A stretch of DNA of 9,423 nt from Cyclobacteriaceae bacterium (GTDB lineage: Bacteria > Bacteroidota > Bacteroidia > Cytophagales > Cyclobacteriaceae): contig JAOUKG010000046.1 of the NCBI GenBank assembly GCA_029882725.1, positions 1 to 9,423 of the forward strand. Direction: 5' to 3'. Made by a program: the position numbers and the translations under genes. Numbering within the stretch: position 1 is the stretch's first letter; each line of letters begins with the position of its first letter. This document shows positions 1 through 5,726 of this stretch, piece after piece. The notes under the pieces were generated by a model. It had not been told where the DNA came from, did not search any database, and worked only from the letters and a program-made list of their open reading frames with translations.

Positions 1-52
1 GTGGTGTGAGAGGCGCACTGGCGGTCATTTGACCGTCAGCCGTCTACTCAAT
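1..52 (+). mobile_element. 3' end of a group II intron (end of domain V and domain VI), partial
   Basis: The first bases (GTGGTGTGAGAGGCGCAC) look like the tail of domain V and the linker to domain VI. CTGGCGGTCA and TGACCGTCAG then form a strong stem with one G-T wobble and a two-base loop, as in domain VI. CTACTCAAT follows, close to the usual 3' terminus CTACTCGAY with its branch-point A and an AY end. The intron body and any reverse transcriptase lie outside the window to the left. The exact 3' boundary (about 52, uncertain by 2) is inferred. A group IIC intron is favoured because it lies against a cassette-like gene in the opposite orientation. Confidence 0.6.
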
Positions 53-658
53 TATCAGCTTTTCGCGTATATCAGTTTCAGAATTTTATTTCGACAACTT
101 ATAAAGGTCTGTCGGTCTGATGTTGGATATTGTTCTTGTAGTATATCTGCAGCGTAGGCACTGAATTTTCTGTGAGATTGAGGTGAAATTAGTTCAAAAT
201 TGTCGGTTCCCCCATCACTTATTATAGTAGCTACAATGGTTCCGTCTCCGTTGTCTTTTTCATTTAGGTTTAATAGTTCTTGTTTGAGATTGTAAAAATT
301 CGTCTCAGACATTAACGTTAGTATTCCTGCGAATTGATCTTGACTAAATTTTAATCTTTTCAGTCGTTGTTTGATTGGTTGCTTTTGTTCATTAAATTTA
401 AATGTCCACCTTATGAGTTGCCATTTTTGACCATCATGTCCGAAGATATAATAGGTTTTATTTCCTGACCAATAAGAATTCCCATGGTATGAAATAATGT
501 ATTCAAAGTCAGACGAAAAATTCTCTTGTATTAATGATTTACTCGAATTATCGGTTAATACGTTTGATTCAAAAGCAGGAAGTTGCCCAAACGAATTCAA
601 TGAAACAAATAATAAAACTAGAGTGATAAGTCTTGCCATAATATTGGTTGCTGATAAC
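52..658 (-). mobile_element. Putative integron-type gene cassette, its attC interrupted by the group II intron
   Basis: Read on the minus strand, the segment begins with GTTATCAGC (658 to 650), which fits the attC/attI R' core GTTRRRY apart from one position. It contains a single ORF with an 11-base leader and ends with GCTGATAA (59 to 52). That end is the inverse R'' motif (RYYYAAC) lacking its final C, exactly where the intron 3' end begins. The opposite orientations of intron and gene fit known group IIC-attC introns. No integron integrase and no complete attC are visible, so this rests on boundary motifs only. Confidence 0.4.
55..639 (-). CDS. Small exported protein of unknown function, likely an integron-cassette gene
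   Basis: A 194-residue protein from the ATG at 639. A longer reading frame begins at 681, but its first 14 residues precede a clear signal peptide and would run through the putative cassette boundary, so the inner start is preferred. The N-terminus (MARLITLVLLFVSLNSFGQ) is a typical cleavable signal peptide, so the product is probably secreted or periplasmic. The mature part is mixed alpha/beta and rich in aromatic residues (around 45-75: YIISYHGNSYW, YYIFGHDGQKWQLIRW). No family is recognised. There is no clear Shine-Dalgarno sequence. The start lies 11 bases inside a GTTATCAGC motif and the stop codon lies inside the inverse motif GCTGATAA, a layout typical of integron gene cassettes with short leaders. 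The gene points into the antisense strand of the adjacent group II intron. It is certainly an open frame with protein-like composition; its function is unknown. Confidence 0.75.
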   Translation of the reverse strand: MARLITLVLLFVSLNSFGQLPAFESNVLTDNSSKSLIQENFSSDFEYIISYHGNSYWSGNKTYYIFGHDGQKWQLIRWTFKFNEQKQPIKQRLKRLKFSQDQFAGILTLMSETNFYNLKQELLNLNEKDNGDGTIVATIISDGGTDNFELISPQSHRKFSAYAADILQEQYPTSDRQTFISCRNKILKLIYAKS

Positions 659-725
659 GCTAGGGCTACGCGTTCGTGCAAGAGAATTCAAAGGGAAAAA
701 TCTCGATGTACCCGCCAAACTTGAG

Positions 726-782
726 CCAAAGCTATGTTTGGTAATAAATTTAATCAAAAAAATACCAAAGCATAGCTTTTGG
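726..782. repeat. Imperfect inverted repeat / hairpin
   Basis: CCAAAGCTATGTTTGGTA (726-743) pairs with TACCAAAGCATAGCTTTTGG (763-782), with two single-base insertions in the right arm and an AT-rich loop of 19 bases. It could be a transcription terminator, or part of the stem of a degenerate attC-like site belonging to the neighbouring cassette. No R''/R' pair could be placed around it. Confidence 0.5.
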
Positions 783-843
783 CGATCTAATTGCAATAAC
801 TTCCGATAACCAACAACCCTCCTGCAAAAACCGGCACAAATAT

Positions 844-959
844 CCACCCTATTCCGGAAAAATTAATTTCATGAATATTTTCAAAAATCATTGAATGGTG
901 GGTATTACGCTATAAAATTATCCAAAATACTTAATTTTAAAAAACCCGGAATAAGGTGG
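844..959. repeat. 116-bp unit bounded by 14-bp inverted repeats (possible MITE or IS end remnant)
   Basis: CCACCCTATTCCGG (844-857) is the inverse of CCGGAATAAGGTGG (946-959) with one mismatch. Internal A/T tracts (AAAAATTAATTT against TTAATTTTAAAAAA) extend the symmetry. There is no ORF inside. The CCGGAATA-GGTGG motif recalls the multiple terminal repeats of some Bacteroidota insertion sequences (IS21-like, from memory). No target duplication was found at the edges. Confidence 0.45.
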
Positions 960-1006
960 GCATGAAGACTGGAAATTGTAATCTTTTCCCAAGTTTTGAT
1001 TAGAGT

Positions 1007-1075
1007 TGCATGCATGTGCATATGCACCTGCATTGCACTATAGCATATCCAACGCATATCCACCTGCATACGGCA
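1007..1075. repeat. Cluster of GCATAT / TGCAT repeats
   Basis: GCATATGCACCTGCAT (1018-1033) recurs as GCATATCCACCTGCAT (1054-1069), 15 of 16 identical. A third partial copy, GCATATCC, is at 1043-1050, and the palindrome TGCATGCA is just upstream. Such spaced short direct repeats can be protein-binding sites, but nothing here identifies the protein. Confidence 0.5.
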
Positions 1076-1420
1076 TGAAAATTTTTATAAAAATTTTATC
1101 TACCCCTCTGCTTGTGGTACATGTATATCACTCCCCCTACCTAAACCCAAAAGGGAAATTGATTAAATAAAGGGGTGGGGGGTTATGTTGCTGAATGTCA
1201 TTTTATTTTTCCTACAAAAGAAAGTAGCAAAAAACAGACCATGCAAAAAAACTCTTTCTTGAAGTAAACATAGAAGCCAATAATAAGTGAGCCCGTTTTT
1301 TTCCCTTTCAAGATGAAAGAATTTAAGTAAAATACATTTTCCTGTTAGCACCTTGGAAACCATGCTTTTTTAGCTGGCATTAGATAGTAGTCCAGACATC
1401 TTTATAGAAAGATCAAGGCG

Positions 1421-1444
1421 ATTCTATCCCCCATTCTATCCCCC
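1421..1444. repeat. Perfect 12-bp tandem duplication
   Basis: ATTCTATCCCCC occurs twice back to back (1421-1432 and 1433-1444), immediately left of the terminator hairpin and putative att core. It may be recombinase arm sites or slippage; the sequence alone does not decide. Confidence 0.6.
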
Positions 1445-1451
1445 AAACGCA

Positions 1452-1486
1452 AAAAACCCTCAATACAATCTGTATTGAGGGTTTTT
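1452..1486. terminator. Perfect 16-bp bidirectional terminator hairpin
   Basis: AAAAACCCTCAATACA (1452-1467) and TGTATTGAGGGTTTTT (1471-1486) are exact inverse complements around a 3-base loop. A-tracts and T-tracts at both ends allow rho-independent termination in either direction. It directly follows (minus-strand sense) the tRNA-3'-end-like sequence at 1488-1502, as expected for the natural terminator of the tRNA gene that served as integration target. Confidence 0.85.
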
Positions 1487-1487
1487 A

Positions 1488-1502
1488 GTAGCGGGAGCAG
1501 GG
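1488..1502 (-). other. Putative attachment site: fragment of a tRNA 3' end
   Basis: On the minus strand this reads CCCTGCTCCCGCTAC. Apart from the first base or two it matches the T-arm end and acceptor 3' strand of a tRNA (the familiar complement is GTAGCGGGAGCAGGACTCGAACC, probably a Met-type tRNA). The match stops at about 1501, where a real tRNA would continue with the TTCGA loop. Only the 3' end is present, a terminator lies on its left, and a tyrosine integrase starts 156 bp to the right. This is the standard arrangement of an att site left by a tRNA-targeting integrative element. The intact tRNA should lie at the far right end of the element, beyond the window. The tRNA identity is from memory and uncertain. 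Confidence 0.55.
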
Positions 1503-1624
1503 CTACATATCACTATTTCCTAATTTTTTCAACTTTCACGAAAATCGTCTCAAATATGTAATTAAAGGCTATTTTACATGAATCCAGTAAAAATAAAAAG
1601 TAATAGAATATAATAAATGTTAGA

Positions 1625-1653
1625 AAAACGGTTACCTTTATGGTTACCGTTTT
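1625..1653. promoter_or_regulatory. Perfect 12-bp inverted repeat at the integrase start region
   Basis: AAAACGGTTACC (1625-1636) and GGTTACCGTTTT (1642-1653) are exact inverse complements around TTTAT. The repeat ends 4 bases before the preferred integrase ATG (1658), and the alternative ATG (1640) lies across its loop and right arm. It could be an operator, an integrase-binding site, or an mRNA hairpin that limits integrase translation. Its T-rich right end also resembles a terminator. Confidence 0.65.
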
Positions 1654-1657
1654 GACT

Positions 1658-2899
1658 ATGGCTATATCCTACTATCTCAAATCGCCCAGCAAGAAAGAAT
1701 CTCCCATTTACGTGAGTTTCCGGTATGATGGTAAACGTTTACAGACATCAACCGGTTGGAAAATAGCCACAAAGAAATGGAGTAAAGCCAGACAGCTTCC
1801 CAAACCTCAATTGGAAAGTGAAGAATATGAATCAATCATGAACCACCTTAACCGGGTTTCTGGCTTGATTGAATTTCAATACAAATCTTTGAAAAGTCAG
1901 GGTACGATACCCACCCCAAACGAACTCAAGAAATATTTAGAAGAAAACCTTTTCACTACTGAAGAAGAGGAGGATGTTGACACTTCATTTCTTAGTGTGA
2001 TTGATTCTTTTATTGAATCCAGCACCTCATTGTTAGCACCCACGACCATAAAGAAATACAACACTTTAAAAAGCAAAGTTGAATCATTCAGTAATGAAAG
2101 GAATTTAAGGCTTCAGCTTGAGAATATAGACCTAACCTTTGAAGCAGAATTCAAACATTGGATGCTAACCTCTACAAAGAGATATGCTAATAGTAGAAGT
2201 GAAGTTGGAATGCTGGACGATACGATTAGTAAATACATAGGCTGTATAAAAACAGCCATGAAATGGTCAATGGAACGTGGTTTACATTCAAATACTGCAT
2301 TCATGAAGTTTACTGCCCGTAAGGAGGCTAAACACGAAATCATCGTACTAAATGAGAACGAAATAAAGAGTATAATTGATTTGGAACTTGAAGGCTGGCA
2401 CAACAAGGTAAGAGACATCTTCTTACTTATGTTTTATACCACTCAGAGGTGGGGTGACATCATGAAGTTTAATAAATCTCAGATCTCGGATAATACATGG
2501 ATTTTTAAACAGGAGAAAACCAACAAGTTAATGAAAATACCATTAGTAGGGTTTTCCGCTGAAGCACTTAGTATTCTCCAACGGTATAATTATACCATAC
2601 CTCAAATGACCATTCAGGTTTTTAACCGGGAAATCAAAGAAATCTGCAAAGAGGCCAAAATCAAAACATTGGTTTCAAAAGAAAGGAAAATGGGCAGTAA
2701 AAAAGTTACCGAAGAAGGTGAAAAGTGGGAATTTGTTTCAGCTCATACAGCTCGAAGATCTGCTATCTCCTTTCTTCTGTTAAAGGGTATGCCACCTAAT
2801 GTGGTAATGAAGCTTACAGGTCATACTTCATTGAAGACACTTATGAAGTATGAGCATACATCAGTAGATGATTTATCAAAAGCACTAAGCAATGTTTAA
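1658..2899 (+). CDS. Tyrosine recombinase / site-specific integrase
   Basis: A 413-residue enzyme expected to integrate and excise the element at a tRNA 3' end by DNA strand exchange. An N-terminal arm-binding domain (about 1-75, beginning MAISYYLKSPSK, a usual start for Bacteroidota integrases) is followed by a SAM-like core-binding domain (about 110-220) and a catalytic domain. Catalytic residues are visible: Arg264 in FYTTQRWGD, Lys287 in the QEKTNK strand, His363 and Arg366 in HTARR, His389 in LTGHTS and the nucleophile Tyr398 in MKYEH. Length and residue set are complete, so it should be active. An ATG at 1640 would add six residues but lies in a perfect hairpin, so 1658 is preferred. 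The 3' end overlaps the next gene by 8 bases, implying translational coupling. The adjacent att-like sequence and the later excisionase gene support its role. Confidence 0.95.
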   Translation: MAISYYLKSPSKKESPIYVSFRYDGKRLQTSTGWKIATKKWSKARQLPKPQLESEEYESIMNHLNRVSGLIEFQYKSLKSQGTIPTPNELKKYLEENLFTTEEEEDVDTSFLSVIDSFIESSTSLLAPTTIKKYNTLKSKVESFSNERNLRLQLENIDLTFEAEFKHWMLTSTKRYANSRSEVGMLDDTISKYIGCIKTAMKWSMERGLHSNTAFMKFTARKEAKHEIIVLNENEIKSIIDLELEGWHNKVRDIFLLMFYTTQRWGDIMKFNKSQISDNTWIFKQEKTNKLMKIPLVGFSAEALSILQRYNYTIPQMTIQVFNREIKEICKEAKIKTLVSKERKMGSKKVTEEGEKWEFVSAHTARRSAISFLLLKGMPPNVVMKLTGHTSLKTLMKYEHTSVDDLSKALSNV

Positions 2900-3596
2900 G
2901 GACACAACGGATTTTGATAAAGCATTGAAAATTACATTTCCGGAAATAGCTCTTTGGCTATATTCTACTCCTCCACTTGAGTTTTACTTTGACAAGGGAG
3001 GCCTAAGATCTCTATTGATAGTTTATCTCAAAAACCAAAAGAGTATACTGGCTGCATTAGACTTTCTAATCCTACTTGAGAGGAATTCACCGGACCCAAA
3101 ATCAACTTGGTCAGATCATAAGAAAAGGTTATTTGTTGATTTACTTGAGTCTTTATATAATGAAATCGGCAACTCCCAAAAAGAACAAATCACACGGTGG
3201 ATCGAAAATGATATCGACATTTTTTTTCGAGAGATTAAAACGCAAAACCAAAGAGCAAAAAAAATACCGATAACCACTTTTGAGGAAATCTTTAAGAAAA
3301 AAATATATAGTGCTAAAATATTAGAATACCTAAATGCACCTTCTTGCCAATTAACTGAAGACTTAGAATGGACCGGTTCTGCTGCTGAACTAAAGTCATT
3401 AATAAAAAGACTTAAAAAGGGCGAATTTATAAAATCTCGCCGAGGCAAATATAATTGTACTTATCAAGAGTACTTCGAGGCTTTCAAACTTGTTTTGGAA
3501 TTTAATTTCACTGATATCTACGCTCCTAATGACGCCAAGATATCCCCTGAAATTGACAATATTATAGCCTATTTGAATAAATTTTATTCGGATTGA
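2892..3596 (+). CDS. Hypothetical protein with RteC-like C-terminal motif
   Basis: A 234-residue soluble protein, start ATG overlapping the integrase stop region by 8 bases. There is no signal peptide or membrane segment. Residues 158-180 (LEWTGSAAELKSLIKRLKKGEFI) resemble the motif near the C-terminus of RteC-family proteins, W-T-G/S-x-x-x-E-L-x-x-L-I-x-x-L. In Bacteroides conjugative transposons RteC proteins activate excision genes. The N-terminal half (helical, EFYFDKGG then acidic and aromatic helices) also fits that family's general pattern but is not diagnostic. Lying between integrase and excisionase is the expected place for a regulator of excision. It may be transcribed with the integrase. 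The assignment rests on one motif recognised by eye, so the functional name is tentative although the gene itself is secure. Confidence 0.6.
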   Translation: MFKDTTDFDKALKITFPEIALWLYSTPPLEFYFDKGGLRSLLIVYLKNQKSILAALDFLILLERNSPDPKSTWSDHKKRLFVDLLESLYNEIGNSQKEQITRWIENDIDIFFREIKTQNQRAKKIPITTFEEIFKKKIYSAKILEYLNAPSCQLTEDLEWTGSAAELKSLIKRLKKGEFIKSRRGKYNCTYQEYFEAFKLVLEFNFTDIYAPNDAKISPEIDNIIAYLNKFYSD

Positions 3597-3625
3597 TTCG
3601 GATTCCGAATTTCCGAATTCGTTTT
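3586..3625. promoter_or_regulatory. Nested direct and inverted repeats between RteC-like gene and excisionase gene
   Basis: ATTCGGA occurs at 3586-3592 and 3596-3602, and its inverse TCCGAAT at 3604-3610 and 3612-3618. The four half-sites have roughly equal spacing, giving a foldable hairpin followed by GTTTTG. It covers the last codons and stop of the upstream gene. It may act as an attenuator or terminator, or as paired operator half-sites ahead of the excisionase gene. Confidence 0.55.
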
Positions 3626-3667
3626 GTATTGAGTTTCCCTTCATTAGTGTAATCAAATTTTTTACAC

Positions 3668-3934
3668 ATGGAAAACTCAATATTCACAAACATTCCAACT
3701 GATCAGTTACGAATGTTAATCGCAGAGGAAGTAAAATCTGCACTTGAAAGTCACCAACCTCAAAGCGCCCTAGACGAAAAGGAAGAGTACTTAAATCCTC
3801 TTCAAGCATGTAAGCTATTAAAAATCACTAAAGCCACTCTCCGCTCCTGGGAAATCAAGGGTAAAATTAAAGCCAAACGTATTGGCCGGAAAGTCTATTT
3901 CAAAAAGTCAGACCTTGATAGTTTGATCTCCTAA
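3668..3934 (+). CDS. Excisionase-like MerR/HTH_17 DNA-binding protein
   Basis: An 88-residue protein. Residues 41-87 form the compact winged helix-turn-helix typical of excisionase-family proteins in Bacteroidota: LNPLQACKLLKITKATLRSW, then a Gly/Lys-rich turn (IKGKIKAKRIGRKVYF) as wing, and KKSDLDSLIS as the last helix. The N-terminal 35 residues are helical and probably mediate oligomerisation. Such proteins bind the att arm and direct the integrase toward excision, or act as local transcription regulators. The gene lies 71 bp after the RteC-like gene, across a repeat array, and 24 bp before the replication gene, consistent with joint expression of excision and replication functions. Assignment to the HTH family is firm; the excisionase role is inferred from context. 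Confidence 0.88.
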   Translation: MENSIFTNIPTDQLRMLIAEEVKSALESHQPQSALDEKEEYLNPLQACKLLKITKATLRSWEIKGKIKAKRIGRKVYFKKSDLDSLIS

Positions 3935-3958
3935 TTATCAATCAAATTCAACTTTTCT

Positions 3959-4918
3959 ATGAAGTCACTTGATACATTAGGACAACTCGACATCAACTCC
4001 ATTTTAAGTCACACCGGTAGTACCTCAAATCAGGTCCGTAAAAAGGGTATTAAAAAGAGTATAGCAATGAGCTTTGCTTTAGAACTGATTGATGTTGCCA
4101 AATTGAAAGAGCGGGAAGAAAAATTCAAAAAGTTAATTTGGAATTCTTTCCACTGCCTTTCGGCTGCAAAGAAAGTAGGCAATTCATTTAAAGGCACTTA
4201 CTGTAAAAACAGGTTCTGTCTGAACTGTATACCAAATAGAATGGCAGTGAATATAAACAGTTACCTTCCGATAATACGATTATGGCAAGAACCAAGGATT
4301 GTAACCCTAACACTAAGAAATATTGATGCACCACACTTGATAGGGAGGTTTGATGCAATGAAGGATGAGTTCGGAAAAATTTTGCGAAGTGCAAATTATA
4401 GATATATAAAGGGAAAGCTCCCAAATTATTGTGGAGTTAGAATTACAGAATGTTCCTATTCATTAGAGTCAAAATTATTCAATCCTCATTATCACATTAT
4501 TACAGATGGTGATGAGCTTTCCAACTTTCTGGTTGAGCAATGGTGTTCTCGGTTTGAAACTGAGTGTTTAGAAACGAGTCAAGACATTCGAGAAATCAAG
4601 AAAACCGAGGATAATTATATAAAAGTATTGAAATACACGAATAAAATATTTCATATCCCAAATTTTACTGAATTAGATGAAGGTAAATCAGAATATTTCG
4701 ACGCTTTGGAAGAAATACTTTACGCACTCACTGGAAGAAGGGTTTGGCAAAAATTCGGGTTTGATTTGCCTCAAAGCAATGAGAAAAAGCGTGATTCTAA
4801 CTGGCTGGATGATGAGGAAGGTTGGAACATATTTAATGAATATATAAACGATTGGATTTCTCCAGTAGATGGCACAAAACTGTCTGATCAATTTTTTAAC
4901 GACACCAAAATTAAGTAA
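3959..4918 (+). CDS. HUH rolling-circle replication initiator (Rep_1 type)
   Basis: A 319-residue protein with the hallmarks of Rep_1-family initiators known from small rolling-circle plasmids such as pC194/pUB110. A Cys cluster (C82-x4-C87-x2-C90, GTYCKNRFCLNC) resembles the family's zinc-binding motif. IVTLTL (114-119) corresponds to motif 1. RITECSY (161-167) precedes the HUH motif PHYHII (H177 and H179) that binds the catalytic metal. LKYTNKI (224-230) carries the probable nucleophile Tyr226, with Lys229 after it. GRRVWQKFGF (259-268) is also family-like. The enzyme would nick one strand at an origin, attach through Tyr226 and prime rolling-circle replication of the excised circular element. 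It lies 24 bp after the excisionase gene. A chromosomally integrated element with its own HUH Rep is noteworthy. All key residues are present. A mobilisation relaxase role is less likely because the motif order and Cys cluster fit replication initiators. Confidence 0.85.
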   Translation: MKSLDTLGQLDINSILSHTGSTSNQVRKKGIKKSIAMSFALELIDVAKLKEREEKFKKLIWNSFHCLSAAKKVGNSFKGTYCKNRFCLNCIPNRMAVNINSYLPIIRLWQEPRIVTLTLRNIDAPHLIGRFDAMKDEFGKILRSANYRYIKGKLPNYCGVRITECSYSLESKLFNPHYHIITDGDELSNFLVEQWCSRFETECLETSQDIREIKKTEDNYIKVLKYTNKIFHIPNFTELDEGKSEYFDALEEILYALTGRRVWQKFGFDLPQSNEKKRDSNWLDDEEGWNIFNEYINDWISPVDGTKLSDQFFNDTKIK

Positions 4919-4937
4919 CCTAACTGCAAAATCAACC

Positions 4938-5726
4938 ATGAAAGAATTTAATGAAGATGATTGGCTAAAATTAAAGGATGCTTGTGAGGTGGTTAATGTT
5001 TGTTTAAGAACTGGCTATAATCGTCTAAACTCTTTGGATGCAATTAATAAAGATTTAAAGGACGAGTTAGCAAGAAAGGAAAACGGTGATTGGTTAGTCC
5101 GTATCCCTCAAATTCTACCAATATTAAACAAAAAGACAGCTAGGAATACGCCGGTGAAGGAATTAGGCACAAGGCGGCAAAAAGTTATCATTCGGACTCC
5201 AGAGGGAGATATTTATCCAGACATTACAAACAAGAGGGTCATTGAATTAGCGAAGGAATCACAAAAACTCGAGCTAAATGAATCAGAAAAAGAGGAGTAT
5301 TTAAAACACGCTTCTTCAAGAGAAAAGGAAATGTACATTACTACAAAACAAATTTGTTTTGAGTATAGTCTGGGAGTTACATCACTTAAAAAGTGTTGCA
5401 TGATGAACGGTATTGATATATCCACCTTTATCCGGTGGAGGCAAAAGATGCCAATTTTGCATACACTTTACAAGCAGTCAAAAATTGAAAGAACAGAAAA
5501 TAGGGTGCCATTTGAGGTTGAAGAGTATCGATCAGTAATTAGAAAGACCGCCGAAGGTTATTACTATACTGAAGTGGAGACATTTTATCGTGTAGCGGTT
5601 GACATTTTTGGAAATGAAATTCGGGTTCCCTATAAAGAAATTGAGCATAGAAAATACAAGCTCCCAAGCCTGAAGGCAGCAATGTTTGGTTTGAGAAATC
5701 TCGATCCTGAAAATTGGAAGTATTAA
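4938..5726 (+). CDS. HTH DNA-binding protein, C-terminal half resembling phage terminase small subunit
   Basis: A 262-residue protein. The ATG at 4938 is chosen because it lies 19 bp after the Rep stop; an in-frame ATG at 4869 would overlap the Rep gene by 50 bases. Residues 1-60 look like a small helical DNA-recognition unit (DDWLKLKDACEVVNVCLRTG, then DWLVRIPQIL). Residues 132-180 form a second helix-turn-helix (YITTKQICFEYSLGVTSLKK, MNGIDISTFIRWRQKMPIL, YKQSK), close to the DNA-binding part of terminase small subunits. The C-terminal LKAAMFGLRNLDPENWK (245-261) recalls the LKNRDPENW motif at the end of many such subunits. In phages and some satellites TerS recognises the packaging site. 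Here it may recognise an origin or packaging site with the adjacent Rep. Two DNA-binding halves are unusual for TerS. The frame ends just after ENW, where homologues usually continue, and a neighbouring frame stays open (see findings). It could instead be a replication accessory protein. Confidence 0.5.
   Translation: MKEFNEDDWLKLKDACEVVNVCLRTGYNRLNSLDAINKDLKDELARKENGDWLVRIPQILPILNKKTARNTPVKELGTRRQKVIIRTPEGDIYPDITNKRVIELAKESQKLELNESEKEEYLKHASSREKEMYITTKQICFEYSLGVTSLKKCCMMNGIDISTFIRWRQKMPILHTLYKQSKIERTENRVPFEVEEYRSVIRKTAEGYYYTEVETFYRVAVDIFGNEIRVPYKEIEHRKYKLPSLKAAMFGLRNLDPENWKY

Larger units (their letters stand above)
640..1487. other. Gene-poor stretch between cassette and integrative element
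   Basis: About 850 bases without a convincing gene on either strand. The two open frames here (minus strand, about 92 and 66 codons) have low-complexity or unlikely compositions and no family resemblance. The region is instead rich in structure: an imperfect hairpin, a 116-bp inverted-repeat unit, a GCATAT/TGCAT repeat cluster, a 12-bp tandem repeat and a perfect terminator hairpin, each listed separately. It looks like a mosaic of mobile-element ends and decayed sequence. Confidence 0.6.

Noticed and set aside
569..847. 92-codon open frame on the minus strand
   Set aside because: It overlaps the start of the better exported-protein gene in another frame, crosses the hairpin and cassette boundary, and has an unlikely, Arg/Ser/Cys-rich composition.
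1007..1075. Repeat cluster considered as a CRISPR array
   Set aside because: Repeats are too short and irregular, spacers are inconsistent, and no cas genes are nearby.
1170..1184. G-rich run (GGGGTGGGGGG) as a possible quadruplex
   Set aside because: Only two G tracts are present on this strand, so a stable intramolecular quadruplex cannot be argued.
1163..1363. 66-codon open frame on the minus strand
   Set aside because: The composition (FFHLEREKNGLTYYWLLCLL, FFATFFCRKNK) resembles translated low-complexity intergenic sequence common in Bacteroidota, without a start signal or family.
3959..4918. HUH protein considered as a conjugative relaxase
   Set aside because: The motif order, N-terminal Cys cluster and single Tyr after the HUH motif fit Rep_1 replication initiators; no oriT-like region or mobilisation partners were seen.
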